DNA of 64,000 nt from Pyrus communis (GCF_963583255.1 NC_084814.1:19383164-19447163); one strand, 5' to 3'; shown: positions 20,591 through 33,179, numbered from the stretch's first letter. The notes: generated from the letters alone by a model not told the origin. Made by a program: numbers and translations.

Positions 20591-22240
20591 ATGGAGTGCA
20601 GGGAAACCATGAAACATGAAGCAGAAGAAGCAGTGACACTGACGAGGATCCGTCGTGTGAGAGAATTTGTTGAAGGCAAGGATCCATCCTACAAGGTGCT
20701 GCCTTGCACATTTTGTAGTTAATAAAAATCACTAAATCTTGCGAAAATTAGTGAAAACAGTTGTTCTAATTTCAAAAATCTAATTAATATATATAGATCA
20801 TTTTCAGATTATTAAGTAATCGATTTGCAAGATAATCACTTTTCACATTAAGCTTAGGTACGAAACCAAGAATGAAGGCAACGGTAAATTATAGTAATAA
20901 TGCTTTTAATTGGAAGGGAAGGATGGCTTGATTTTACTTGAACCATGCCATGCTTTCTTTGCCTACGCTGATCTTCCCGTGTTGATCTTGTATTTTGTTG
21001 AGCAGAATCTAGCTATGCCTGCATCAAATTCTGATATTTTGGAATGTGGTGTGTAATTGTGTGTAGGAAGTGGATGATCTCACAATAAGGAGGTTCCTGC
21101 GTGCTCGCGACTTGGATATAGAGCAGGCATCTGCAATGTTCCTCAAGTACATGAAATGGAGACGTGATTTTGTTCCTAAAGGTTCTATTACTGCTTCTGA
21201 GGTTCCAAACCAAATTGCTCAGAACAAGATGTTTTTACAGGGATCGGACAAGAAAGGATGCCCCATATCAGTTATCCTTGGTTATAGACATTTTCAAGAC
21301 AGCCTCAAGGAATTCAAGCGTACGTTTTTACTTTTTTTTTTTTCCGAAACCTTCACACGATAAGTAACATTTCCTATGGTTGAAACGAAATCTGATAAGT
21401 CTTTCAAATCTAAAAGTCATATATTTTTGTATGTACAGGTTTTGTAGTCTATGGACTCGACAAGATATGTGCAAAGTGAGTTTTTCTGTCACTCAACCGT
21501 GTTCCTAAGCGATTTTTTTTTTTTTTTTTTTTTTGCCAATGCAAAGCTATTTAATGTAAGAGCGCAAGGATATATAACGTACCAAACATGTATAGTCCAT
21601 AGACGATATGTTTTATGTGCTGAATTGAACTTCATGTGTCAGGATTCCGCCAGGACAGAAGTTCATTGCCATAGGAGATCTCGAAGGCTGGGGATATTCA
21701 AACAGTGACGTCCGAGGTTACCTTGGGGCTCTTTCAATTTTGCAGGTATCTGTTCTGCTACTTAGCATTACTTTCTATGTACATATAAGATTAAACAAAC
21801 TTGCTGGTCAGATAATATATAAATTTCTTCTATTTCTTCTACAGCAAAAGTAAAGGCAAAAAATAAAATAAAACAAGAAGGATACAAATTGTCCCATAAC
21901 ATATGTAACTGTTTACTAATCGTTGCAGGACTACTATCCGGAAAGGCTAGGGAAGATGTACATCGTTCATGCTCCTCTCATATTCATGACAGTTTGGAAA
22001 ATCGTTTACCCTTTTATCGACAACAAAACTAAGAAGAAGGTAAAATTATCAATCTGCACAAGATGCTATGCAGCATTAGTGTATACAGCACTTCATACTT
22101 CAGAATTCAGATCATCTCGCTTCTCTGTGCAGATAGTATTCGTCGAAAACAAAATGCTGAAATCAACTCTGCTTGAAGAGATTGATGAGAGCCAGCTTCC
22201 GGAGATATATGGAGGCAAACTGCCTTTGGTTCCCATCTAG
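20591..22240 (+). CDS. Sec14/CRAL-TRIO phosphatidylinositol-transfer-like protein
   Basis: Six exons, 20591-20695, 21067-21319, 21439-21475, 21643-21745, 21929-22039 and 22133-22240, join in phase to give 238 aa. Residues 36-75 are the helical CRAL-TRIO-N region ([19 protein letters not shown]). The lipid-binding Sec14 domain fills residues 95-235, with [59 protein letters not shown] and the closing [10 protein letters not shown]. The small size and lack of GOLD or nodulin tails place it with the single-domain plant Sec14 proteins, often annotated random-slug-protein-5-like. Such proteins bind phosphoinositides or other lipids and move between cytosol and membranes; the ligand here is unknown. 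An ATTTATAAATT TATA-like box lies about 40 bases before the ATG. A related lone first exon lies at 15770. Confidence 0.92.
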
Positions 22241-22534
22241 GGTCACAAATTGATCAACCATGCCAAGAAGAAAAATGAACAGATTAAAGCTCATGTCTCA
22301 TTAAGTTTGCAATATGTATGTTATAATATGTAACTATGCTGTACCACCTATGTGATTGTGTTTAAACCTTCACTTTGCATCATGGTGTGCTTATAGATTT
22401 ATAGTTGCATAAACTTGAAATTTAAAAAATGTTCACCTCTAGAAGCTTTTGGGAGGTGTTTTTTTTTTTTTTTTTTTTTTTGAAACCCGGGAGGTGTTAA
22501 AACATCAAACCGCATGGATTTTGTGTGCTAATTT

Positions 22535-22662
22535 CTTTGAGTACACAACCTTATTAAGTCATTGACTTTGAATTACAAAAATTAGTAAACTACATATTTC
22601 GTACGCAACCTTATTAAGTCATTGAATTTGAATGACAACAATTAGTAAACTACATAGACTAA
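22535..22662. repeat. 61-bp direct tandem duplication
   Basis: ACAACCTTATTAAGTCATTGA ... AATTAGTAAACTACATA-type sequence is repeated head to tail with a few changes (GACTTTGAATTAC against GAATTTGAATGAC). It lies just past the Sec14 gene. Confidence 0.85.
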
Positions 22663-22669
22663 ATCAATA

Positions 22670-24540
22670 AATCACCACAAATGAAATTATTAGGACCGAA
22701 GTGGAATTTTGTGCATTTCCCCTTCTCTACTCGTTCACTCCTCTTTACTTTCTTAGCTTCTGAATTAAATAAATCAAAGAAGAAAGCATCAGGAGAAAAC
22801 GAGCTTGTTAAATCTCTAACTTAACAATTCCCAAAGTTGGCGTGTTTATTCCATATCTGTTACAAGGGTGTGAACCCAAAGTTAGGATAAAAGATAAAGT
22901 CATAAACAATTATTATTCAAATAAATTGGTACAAAAATTTGAGAATAAGTGGGCAAATTTAAGTTGACATGTAATCAATTTCCCAAAAATTTCAAAGTGG
23001 CTACATGCATCGCATTTTAGATTTTTGAATGCATACAATATAAATAAGTTAAAATTCACAATGTGCTTCTTTGATGACAATCGAATTTAAAATTTTTCGC
23101 TTACAAATTAAAAATCATACTACTCAACTGTGTTATAACAAATTAGATTTACATGTAGAGTTTAATATAAAGATAATTATTTAAACATCCGATCTTGTAC
23201 TCGCACAATTTTCAAATTATATAACGCTTGAAATTTGCACGTGAACAAAGATATAATCATATCTAGTGCATTTGGATCTTTAAAATCACGTGTGAAATAA
23301 AAAACTGAGAGGAAAAAAAAGACAAATAAAATTAAAAAGGATGGGTAAGGTGAGGTTAAAGGAAGAGTACTGCTAATAACTGCCTGAGCCACTGCTCTGC
23401 TTTGGGAAGTGTCCACAACTTCCGTACACTACGTGTCAACTTTACATTAGTTATTCCAGTCCAAGTACCTTTCGTTGACCAAATATTTACTGTTACTATT
23501 CTCAAAAGAAGGTAAAGTCAATAATAACATCTCTAAATAGCATGTTAAAATATTTTAAGAATTCATATCCACAGTCTAAAAATCTCAATCAGCATTATAA
23601 AATTTCTTTAATTAAAAAGATAATTTTCTTTTTAAAAAATGTAGAATGAAAATTTTAAAATATTAATAATAATTTCTAATATTTAACTTCGCACTACCAG
23701 TAAAAATAGCAACAATACTGTAACTTGATAAGTCAAATTTGATGTAACATGAGGTTAATTAGTATAGCTTTCACCTTATTTTGACAGTAGCTTTTAATAT
23801 TTTTAATTGATTATTAAATGTATTTGATTAATTTTTTTTTTTATTTTAAATAATTTTTATAATAATTAATATCATAAAATAATAATTTAATTTGATACAT
23901 TGGAGTAAAAAGAAAAACCATAAAAATGTCAAAGTGAGACATAAACTATAAAATTTAAATTTTATATTTAAAATTTAGGATTAAGTACCTAAAATCTCCT
24001 GATCTTTTAGTGTCATTCCAAATTGGTATCAACCATTTCAAAATTTTCAAACAAGTACCCAAACTATTGAAAATGTCACATCCGTTATGTCTCAGTTGAT
24101 TTTTCGGCTGATCTCCTAACAAAGAAGAGGGTTAAGAATGAGTTTTAAGCAGCTTGTTTCTGCTCATGTGATTTCCTCATTCACAGATTTTTTGCTAATA
24201 AAGCTTCCAATTCTTTTTTGTGGGCAATGAAAATATGGTGGTGGTAGCATCATGGCAGTTCATATTGTTTCAGCAACCTCTGTGACCTTCTCAATGTTGG
24301 CGGCTTTAGTTGTTGGATGGAGTTTGTGGTTGTGCATTAGTTTGGAGGTGGTGGCATGAAGGGGGTGATGGTGACTGTTACTTGGTGGAGTCATGCTTCT
24401 ATGACCTTCTATTGATATTAATTAGAGACAAAAGAAGCCCTAGTTAATTGGACAAAAAAAATAATTGAGACTTAATGGATGTGACATTTTCAATAGGTTG
24501 GTACTTGTCTGAAATGACTAAAAAGGTTGAGAACAATTTG
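22670..24540. other. AT-rich intergenic DNA
   Basis: I see no gene here. Short A/T runs and no long coding-like frame; the minus frame at 23177-23416 lacks any domain. Confidence 0.5.
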
Positions 24541-24549
24541 ACATGAAGG

Positions 24550-24606
24550 TTCTAAAAGACGCTAGGCGCTAGTCGGGCGGCGAGCTGGAGCCTAGTGCCA
24601 AGGCGG

Positions 24607-24650
<44 letters not shown>

Positions 24651-25022
24651 TTTCATCATAAACTACAAAATAGAATGCCATATAAATTATGAAATATTGA
24701 AACATAATGAAATCATGGGAAACAAAGATATAATGCGTGTTCATTTAAGTATGTAATAAGTTTCTTACGATTTATTAAAAAAAAAATGCAAAATGAAGGT
24801 TAACTATTTTCTGTCTAAGTAAGTCGCGACCTAGGCGAGTCTGAGTGAGTTAGGTGGGTGTCTATGCGGGTTTGGGTGGGCTAGATGGATGCCTAGGCGG
24901 TCTAGGCAGGCACCTCAACAAGTCTAGGTGTCTTTTTTTAATTTTCAAACACCTAGACATTAATCGGGACAGTGGCCGGCCGCCTAACGCCTAGGTGGTG
25001 CTAGGCGGGTATTTTTAGAACA
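24550..25022. mobile_element. GC-rich inverted-repeat element with CTAGGCG motifs
   Basis: The left end GGTTCTAAAAGACGCTAGGC and the right end GCTAGGCGGGTATTTTTAGAAC are inverted relative to each other. Both carry GCCTAG/CTAGGC motifs that recur inside (24830-24990). A (AC)n microsatellite at 24612-24648 lies within. The ends suggest a TIR element of a type common in dicot genomes. I could not settle the TSD, so the superfamily stays open. Confidence 0.55.
24612..24648. repeat. (AC)n microsatellite
   Basis: About 18 AC units inside the CTAGGCG element. Confidence 0.95.
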
Positions 25023-25024
25023 GT

Positions 25025-26228
25025 GCATGACAGTAAAAGGTTAAGGGATTTTAGGTACTTAATCCTACAATCTAAAATTTGCATCTTTAGAGATTTTAAT
25101 GCTGATCATAAATCTTTGACATCTTTAGAGTTTCTAATGTTGATCGTAAATTTCAAATTTTCAATTTTTAATGCGACCCCTCTTCTTCTCTCTCCCTCAC
25201 TGAAGGATTTTCTCTCACAAACCCTAGCCTTAGCTGTCGGCCTCTCATTTTGGTTAGGGTAGGTGGCAACCCCTTGGCCTTAATTTTTCTATAGCTTCTT
25301 CCTTCTTTAACGTCCTTCCCTTTTTCCTTCTTTAATTTTCTACAGTTCCTTCCTTCTTTAATTTCCTTGCTTTCCATTTTGACCCTATGATTTGGTAAGT
25401 TTGCTTATGAGCGTTGTCTCACCTTGTCTTGACTTGAGCTATGTCTCAACTTCTCTGAGCTTTGTCTCAGTTTATGGCAGTTCTTGTCTCAGCGCAAGTT
25501 CATGATTTCTTCGGCCCAATTGTTGTTCCTTGTCGCGAATCACTGCCCATCGCCATCTGCTACTTGGCTCATTGAGTGTTTCCTCCTTAGATTACATATG
25601 GAGACATGCTTTACATTTGGGTGGCTTTTAAAGTGCAATTTACACTAATTGGTAGGATTATGAGAGCACTCAAACTGCAGGTGGTTCGCCACCCCCATTT
25701 TCTATTGGTCAAAATGGTTCGTTGGTTCATCTTCTCGAAAGTGTCGGTTTCACAATGATGGTGTGACTGTTTAAGCGGAGGTGGCTAGTCCTTTTGTTTA
25801 AATCTAGGGTTTCTTTCTTTTACGGCTATTATTGACTCCATTATTAGGACTAGCCTTGTATTTCTTTATGTTTGGGTTGATTTAGATTGTCTGTGGACGT
25901 TCCTAACCTTGTTGTAATCTTCTTTTTAAAGAAATTAGCTCTATTTAAAATAAATTATTTCTCTCCTCCATCACATCACACTTCATCATTCATCAATTCA
26001 CCAGTAGTGAGCCCAGCTGGCAGTTTCCCTAGGCCCCACAACGAGTGGCATCTGGATCCGAACCTCACCACCTCTTCCCCACGCAACACAAGTTCGAGAG
26101 CGGTTACAACATCGTATTTGTCAGGGCCACGTGTTGGGATAGGAAGGGAGTATGTAGGCGGAGATGCAGCTGATTGTCATCCCCTTTGATGTGGGCATTG
26201 AAAGTACAAAAACAGCATTTTCAGTTCT
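25025..26228. other. Intergenic DNA, GC-moderate, no recognised gene
   Basis: Short frames at 25023-25262 and 25887-26189 show no known domain. The 26000-26200 stretch is GC-richer, with CAGTAGTGAGCCCAGCTGGC, and may be a retroelement relic. I cannot assign it. Confidence 0.35.
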
Positions 26229-26237
26229 GAAACACCC

Positions 26238-27220
26238 CAGGCCCGGCCCTAGATCAGGGCAGCTAGGGCCCAAAAAATCAAGGGCCCAAAAAAAATTAAT
26301 TTCTATTATTATAATGTTATGTTCAGTAAGCATATAAAAATATAAAACTAGATTATTTGTCATAATTTGTTATTTGCAGCAGTGTTTCGCTGATTTCTTG
26401 TAATGGAAAGGAACACGGGTTCGAATCTCAAGACTGCCTATTTTTTTATGAATTATTTCATCTTTGGTTTAAATAAGTTGCTATATTTCTATATGTGCCT
26501 TTGACAAAAGTGGTTTTTACTAATTCATTTTCAATTAATTACCACCCTTTGGCAAATAATAATAATAATAATAGCCACCCAAGTTTAGATCAAACTGAGG
26601 GCCTTTTTCTTTTTAGCAATGATGTTCTGTTTCAATATAATGTTAAGGTTTAGGGATACTTTTCTTTCTTATCCAAGAAAAAATGAGTTATAATTTTAAA
26701 GAACATATATGTGGTATTTGGTTTTTCAATAATTTTTTTGGTTCATTCATTGTTTATAACATTATGTATAAAAATTAGAGATAGAAAAATATGACAATTC
26801 TTATGAAGCCCCAAGGGACAGTAAATTAGAAAATTATCCCCATAACCATAAGTTTTATACAAAAACACCTGTCATACTTTAATTGATTTTTTCTTGTGAA
26901 ATATTTGTGTACCCTTATCTAATTACAAACTAACGTGTAATGTTATAGCTTTGATGTGAAATCTATTTTTCTTCACTTATAAGTAAGAGGTCTTAGGTTT
27001 GAGTCTTTTAAATGACAAGTTAGATACCAAATTATGGCTAACCCATCTTGTTGCTTAGCATAGTCCCTCACACCCTGCTATCATTTTATCAAAGAAAAGT
27101 TACATCGGCATGCACAAATACGAACACTAAAACAATTGAATTATGTTTCTTACGTGGAGTTATACTAGGGCACTTTTTCTGGTATTGCCCCGGACCTCAA
27201 TAATCTCAAGACCGGCACTG
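26238..27220. mobile_element. hAT-type element, about 983 bp, non-autonomous
   Basis: The ends CAGGCCCGGCCC at 26238 and, read inward from the right, CAGTGCCGGTCTTG at 27220 form a short imperfect TIR starting CAG. Flanks AAACACCC (26230-26237) and AAACACCT (27221-27228) agree at 7 of 8 bases, the hAT TSD size. No transposase frame is visible. A degraded SINE lies inside at about 26941-27085. Confidence 0.7.
26941..27085 (+). mobile_element. Degraded SINE copy nested in the hAT element
   Basis: CTTCACTTATAAGTAAGAGG, TCTTAGGTTTGAGTC (box B-like), TACCAAATTATGGC and TTGCTTAGCATAG follow the order of the SINE at 9407-9575 with many changes. The head is partly lost. Confidence 0.55.
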
Positions 27221-27312
27221 AAACACCTGCCCAACTTTGTACTAGCCCAGTTGCCCTACCAGTTTTTTAATTTTATTTTAGCAAAGGGAACAGTAAACAC
27301 AGTGATGACATT

Positions 27313-27465
27313 GGGAAAAAGGATCCTAACCAAATCCCTTTCTTAGGAATTCCAGAGATTCTGTAATCGGAATCGTTTATCGTATATCGTGTGGTCATAA
27401 ATCTTTTTAAATTTTTAAATTTAAAATTAAATATAAATAGTATCTAACGAAAATAACAGCACGAT
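27313..27465. mobile_element. Truncated relative of the 6.5-kb hairpin MITE
   Basis: GAAAAAGGATCC, CGTTTATCGTATATCG, AAATTTAAAATTAAATATAAATAG and TATCTAACGAAAAT match the MITE at 6543-6757 in order. The right arm stops after AGCACGATATC, so one end is missing. Confidence 0.75.
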
Positions 27466-27709
27466 ATCATTTCCCATGACTTTGTGTACGAGTAGGTGAA
27501 AGTACATTTATGCCCTCCATGCATGTTTGACCTGTTGGAGCAATGGAAGATTCAAGAATCTCTACAGAGATATGGGGGTTGTGTCTGTCACGTTGCCCTA
27601 GACCGACTGATTGAGTGTGATCGATCATGATGAGTCTGATGATGATATGATGGTGGAAAATCAAATTACCATTTATTACGCAAACACCAATCTTAATCTT
27701 AAACATTCC

Positions 27710-29430
27710 ATTATACCAAAATTAGGGTTGTTTATTTATGTATTTATTTATTTTACGAATAATTCCCCACAGTCAATCTTAATCTGAACTGTCAAGATTT
27801 TTTATTACCAAGTTTTGCAAAAATGCAAAAAAAATGCAAAAAAAAAAAAAAAAAAAAAATCTGTTTGTGTGTTTGAATCATGTCCCAGATTTTGGACATT
27901 TAGATATTGGTTGTCATGAGTAGGAGACCAAAGGAGACAAGTAGCTAGACAACAACAAGCAAGCGAGAAAGGAAGTTGGGACAAGTTACATATATTTAGC
28001 ACTTTGAGGAGATTTGTCTTTCCTTTCATAAAAGGGTTGATTCACGGCATGTCAAGCCCTGGTAATGTTGTTCTCTTTGTGAATTAAACCACATGCTCCA
28101 TCGCTTGTACAGACTTTTGTCAATTCATTATTGAATGGGTAGTCAGTACAATTTTGAATGTTTTGCTTATATACAAAGTAACAAATATTATAATTGAATT
28201 GTTGGATCACTTTTTAGTTATTCATTGAAAGAGATATACCACTTAAATAATAAAAAGGAATTAGGATCTCAATGGAAATGTCGTCTGTTAAGCAGTTTTT
28301 TTTAAATTCTTTTTCTGATAATTGGTAGGAATTTTATATCTTAATTTCCTTCTTAGCAAATATTTTTTTTTTCCACAAGGTATATATTGTAATGTCTTTC
28401 TATAGGATCACAGGTCTTTTTATTAGCTTGTGTTTGTGGTGCACAATTTTATGGAATGTAGGTAGCTGTTATGATTGATTCAATATCGATTCATCTTTTC
28501 TTTTTTTTTTTCTTCAGGAGTTTTATAATTAGACATTGAACCATACCATGGGTAAATTATTATTATTTTTTAAATCATATTATTTTCAGTGTATAGGATA
28601 TATCAGTCATTTTATTATCTAGACCTTGGTCGTTTGTTTCTTAACCAAGGACCTAATTATAAAAAACAGTGGTTATAGACTATCCCTAAGTATATAAAAA
28701 AAGTCCCTTAACTTTTATGCTCAGCCATACTAACACGGGAAACCTATCTTAGCAAAATCGAGGTTATGTTAATTTCAACGAAGTTCTATGGTGTTCTGCC
28801 CTACGTGTAGAAGAGGGTTTGATAAGTCTGCAAATAAAAGTTACTCTTGTTTTTTGTAAGTAATTTATGCGTATGCATCAGAGTGTTATTTGTAAAAATA
28901 AAGAGAAACTTCAATAAGAAAAGTCGGACTTTTTTTGGCTCATTTTCTCTCACAGACTCCCCTACATTCGGCCTTAGTCGATAGAGTTTATATTTGAATC
29001 TAATGATGACATCATAGAACTTAGAAACTATATGAACTTTTTAATAACTTGCCCTACACGTCCGACCATGTAACTCCGCTACTAAAGTTTCTCTAGCAAA
29101 AATGACTCCTTGGATGCTGTACGAGTTCAAAGATAAATAAGAATCGGAGAACAAACCAAATCCAACCTTAAGGTCAACTCAAATCTATCAGAGCCATGCA
29201 TAGATCTTCATTGGCTAGACCTAACAAACATAGCAAGTTAAAGAAGTTCATTGGGTAGTGGGACCAATTGGATGGACCCTAACAAGTTAAACGACACCTT
29301 CGTTTTGGTTGTTAAAATTTGGTTGGGTTTGGAAGTGTCAAGTTTGAATACAAGTATACGAACTCCAGTTTGTCAGTTCCTCAGGAAACACTCGTACAAA
29401 ACAAAAGGGTAGTTTCGGAAGTATAAGAAA
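27710..29430. other. Intergenic region upstream of LEAFY
   Basis: No gene or recognisable transposon. It holds an A-run at 27838-27859 and several T-runs. Sequence within about 1 kb of 29513 should hold the LFY promoter, but I cannot assign specific factor sites with confidence. Confidence 0.4.
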
Positions 29431-29512
29431 AGCTTTTATAGGAACAGAACACTACAATCTCCCACAGAAAATAGTGTCTGTTCACACTGTGCTGTGTGGA
29501 GTGGTGGAAAAT
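29430..29512 (+). promoter_or_regulatory. Putative LFY core promoter and leader
   Basis: AGCTTTTATAGGAACAG at about 29431 contains a TATA-like element some 75-80 bases before the LFY ATG. The leader that follows has no upstream ATG in a good context. Confidence 0.35.
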
Positions 29513-31940
29513 ATGGATCCAGATGCCTTCTCTGCGAACTTGTTCAAGTGGGACTTACGTGGGATGGTTGTGCCGACGAACCGGGTTCAGCTCGAAGCAG
29601 CCGTGCCGCCAGCAGCGGCAGCTGCTGCGGGGGCGGTTGGTTATACTTTGCGGGCGCCAAGAGAGCTTGGACTTGGAGGGCTTGAAGACTTGTTCCAGGC
29701 TTATGGGGTCAGATACTACACGGCGGCGAAGATAGCGGAGCTTGGATTTACTGTGAACACCCTCTTGGACATGAAGGATGATGAGCTTGATGACATGATG
29801 AGCAGCCTCTCTCAGATATTCCGCTGGGAGTTGATTGTTGGGGAGAGGTATGGTATCAAAGCTGCCGTCAGAGCCGAGCGCCGCCGCCTTGAGGAGGAGG
29901 ACTCTCGGCGGCGCAACCCTGTCTCTGGTGATACCACCACCAATGCCCTAGATGTTCTCTCCCAAGAAGGTACCATACGCTATATACATGAATATTATTT
30001 ACCTTTGTGTCTTAGATTAACCGTACTATATAGGCATATAGGTAGGGTTTGATTACACACTTTGAAATAACATTATTTTACATGCAAATTAATAGTGTGA
30101 CAATATAAGATGTTCAAATAGATGATAAAAAAAAAATTAGGATTTAGTGAATCAAAGAAGAAAAATAGGTCTTTTGGCCTTTGGTGTAATAAGAAATAAC
30201 AAATCAAAGATGTTTATTATTTTGTAACATAGTATGCCAGATCATATGATGTTCGAGATTGCGTGATAAAACTAAAAGCATATGTTTTATATGATTGTAA
30301 CATAATATGTCAATTATCATAGTCTTTGATACTAGAACATAACGTAGTTGTTATATTAGATTGGGATATATGATACGCGGTGCATGGGATGTGTAGGACT
30401 GTCGGAGGAGCCAGTGCAACAAGAGAAGGAGATGGTGGGGAGCGGAGTAGGGATGGCGTGGGAGGTTGTGACGGCGGGGGAGAGGCGGAAGAAGCAGCGG
30501 AGGATGAAGAAGGGGCAATATAGGAACTGTAGTGCTGGAGGGGGTCATAATAATGATCATAACGAGGGTGTAGACGACAAGGACGACATGAATAGGCAGG
30601 GGAACGGTGGAGGAGGGGGGTTGCTAGGCGAGAGACAGAGGGAGCACCCGTTCATCGTGACGGAGCCTGGGGAAGTGGCACGTGGCAAAAAGAACGGTCT
30701 TGATTACCTCTTCCATCTCTACGAGCAGTGCCGTGATTTCTTGATCCAGGTCCAGAACATTGCCAAGGAGCGCGGTGAAAAATGTCCAACCAAGGTACGG
30801 AGTTTGCCCATGATTTCATACGCGGATTTTTACTGTGGTAAATACAGTAAACTCATCTTGAGTGGTTCTCTGTACACCCACGTTTGATTTCTGGACGTTC
30901 ATCAATAAAGAAAAAGACCATTACACTCATATATAAAATTACCACAAAGACTTGGTGATTGTCTAAGAAAAACAATTATGGGGTTTTTTTCACTGTATTC
31001 ACCTCATTGATGCACCTTGTTGTTATGGTATGCACTAGAAACTTAGGTAGTTGGACCCTAAGCGTTATCTACACACTCATTTTTACCTCTCACACATCAT
31101 TCTCAATTCATGGCCGTCATATCGAATGAATTGAAAAAGATCAATTGACCAAAATTAATAAGAATGTGTCAGAGATAAAAAGATGTGTGTGAAAAACACT
31201 ACTAAAAGCACCTCTTTCCGGTTATGAACAACACATTTTCAATCAATTTAGATTTGGCAAAGTTTCACTTTCGTTTATGTATTTTCAATTACGTCGAATT
31301 TAATACATGCGGTCTGAAAATTTTGTCAATTTAAGAATATCTGTCAACTTCCGTGAATTTCTTGTATGAAATCTGTTAAATTTATCCTCGTATAAGAAAT
31401 TTACATTGTTGATGAATATTCTTTGAATTGGAACTACTTTCTTACATCATGAGTCAAATTTGATGCAATCGAAAATACATGAATGAAAGTAGGTCAGTTT
31501 GTAGTCCAAAAGTAATTTGATTCAACTATTTAGTTCGACTAATTTAATTTCACACTTTTTTACTACAAACGCAGGTGACAAACCAGGTGTTTATGTATGC
31601 CAAAAAGTCAGGCGCAAGCTACATCAACAAGCCGAAGATGCGGCACTATGTGCACTGCTACGCCCTGCATTGCCTGGACGTGGAGGCGTCGAATGTGCTG
31701 AGGAGAGCGTTCAAGGAGAGGGGCGAAAATGTTGGGGCATGGCGGCAGTCGTGTTACAAGCCTCTTGTGGTCATTGCAGCAGGCCAAGGCTGGGACATCG
31801 ATGCCATTTTCAATTCTCATCCCCCTCTCTCCATCTGGTACGTTCCCACGAAGCTCCGTCAGCTTTGTCATGCCGAGCGCCACAATGCCACCGCCTCTAG
31901 CTCTGCCTCCGGTGGCGGGGGCGAGCACCTGCCCTATTGA
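29513..31940 (+). CDS. LFY: LEAFY/FLORICAULA floral meristem identity transcription factor
   Basis: Three exons, 29513-29969, 30397-30794 and 31575-31940, join in phase to 406 aa, the normal size and the conserved two-intron layout of plant LFY. The start [14 protein letters not shown] is the family's. Residues about 45-125 form the SAM-like oligomerisation domain ([23 protein letters not shown], split by no intron). Residues 153-232 are a variable basic/Gly-rich linker ([17 protein letters not shown]). Residues about 233-385 are the helix-turn-helix DNA-binding domain, with [40 protein letters not shown] and [21 protein letters not shown] acts as a dimer on sites in AP1, AG and AP3 to launch flower development. 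Apple and pear have two copies (AFL1 and AFL2 in apple); I cannot tell which this is. All exons are intact. The ATG lies within a longer open frame, but that extension has no ATG. Confidence 0.97.
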
Positions 31941-32312
31941 TCAAAGTTTGTGTTCCACTGTATAACTTACAAAACGCTTCTGCAGAGGGCGAGAGATTTT
32001 GGGCAAACCAAGGAGGGACTTATATATGTACTATTAAGGCTAGGGCAGACTGAATGAAGATGTTAGGATCTAACTATGATTTACTAATTAAAAAGCTTGC
32101 TATTTTAACTATTGTCAATTTACTAATATTATAACACGTGAATTATCACACGAAAATTTCTTATAATCACGAATCAAATAAAATAATGACTACAAACACG
32201 TTAATTAGTAACTGACGTAAAACGTCACACTAAAAATTTCTATAACCACCAATTAAAAATAAAATAATGACTATGAATCACTTATTTTTTCTCTAGTTGA
32301 GAGATAGAAAAA

Positions 32313-32394
32313 CGTGGACGGCAGGATTCGAACCTGCGCGGGCAGAGCCCACATGATTTCTAGTCATGCCCGATAACCACTCCGGCACGTCCAC
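32313..32394 (-). tRNA. tRNA-Ser (anticodon AGA)
   Basis: The minus strand folds as a class II tRNA. A 7-bp acceptor stem, GTGGACG with CGTCCAC, closes the molecule. The D arm region TGCCGGAGTGGTTATCGGGC includes box A. The anticodon stem CATGA/TCATG holds the loop CTAGAAA, giving anticodon AGA for UCU serine codons. A long variable arm (GGGCTCTGCCCG) is typical of tRNA-Ser. The T arm GCAGGTTCGAATCCTGC is box B. A T-run (GTTTTTCT) directly after the 3' end serves as the polymerase III terminator. No intron is present, as expected for serine. It lies 373 bases past the LFY stop. Confidence 0.97.
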
Positions 32395-32804
32395 CTTGTT
32401 TGAAAGCGAAGGACCATTAATTATTATATTAACTTGATTGGAAAAATGATTTTGGGAATGAGAAAGAAACATTTACACATGTATAAAGATCATACTAGAG
32501 ACCTATAATACAACACTACTTTATAATTACCAAAATCTGCCGTGAACCGTTGATTGACTCTAGAATTAATAAACCGATCATCAAATCGTATGCATGAATC
32601 TTGGGAGATTTTACCCTGTCATCGGCTACGTTCACTTAGTAGAGCCAGTATTAGGATAGGCTAACTCTTCAAGGCTGAGGTTGGACTGCAAAATCCATTC
32701 AAGTTTTAGCTGATCTGTCGTTGGATTCAATTAATGAAGCCCATGAAATAGTACCTAGTGTTGTGCGGTCCAATTGTAACAGAGGACATTGTTTAATAAA
32801 TAAA

Positions 32805-32967
32805 TAAATAAAAAAAATTTAATGAAAAAAGTTTGAAAACTTTGAGTTTTAATGATAAGGATAAAATAAAGAATAAAGTGAATAGTATCAGGATTGACTT
32901 TTTAGTGTAAAAATGTAGTTTTTCGTTAAAATAAACAGTATCGTGAGTTTTTCGTTAAAACTCCCAA
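32805..32967 (+). mobile_element. Dispersed non-autonomous repeat, copy B
   Basis: TTTAATGAAAAAAGTTTGAAAAC, TTTTAATGATAAGGATAAAAT, GTGAATAGTATCAGGATTGAC and TTTTTCGTTAAAACTCCC follow the same order as at 18685-18830, with higher inner completeness (the TTTTTAGTGTAAAAATG block is kept). Confidence 0.8.
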
Positions 32968-33179
32968 TAAAAAATGACACCAAATGTGGGAACCAAAACC
33001 GAAACTCGTTGCTTAAATTCAAAAGCGTGTTAAAGCAATTCATTTTAGAGTGGCGAGGAGATTCGTGCCAAACCATGGTTAGCAACCGGAGATCATTTGA
33101 GATGGCGGCGCCTCAGCTGCGGTCGAAATTCAGAAGACTTGACTGCGATTATTAACTGATGAAGATGGCGTTCCACCAA

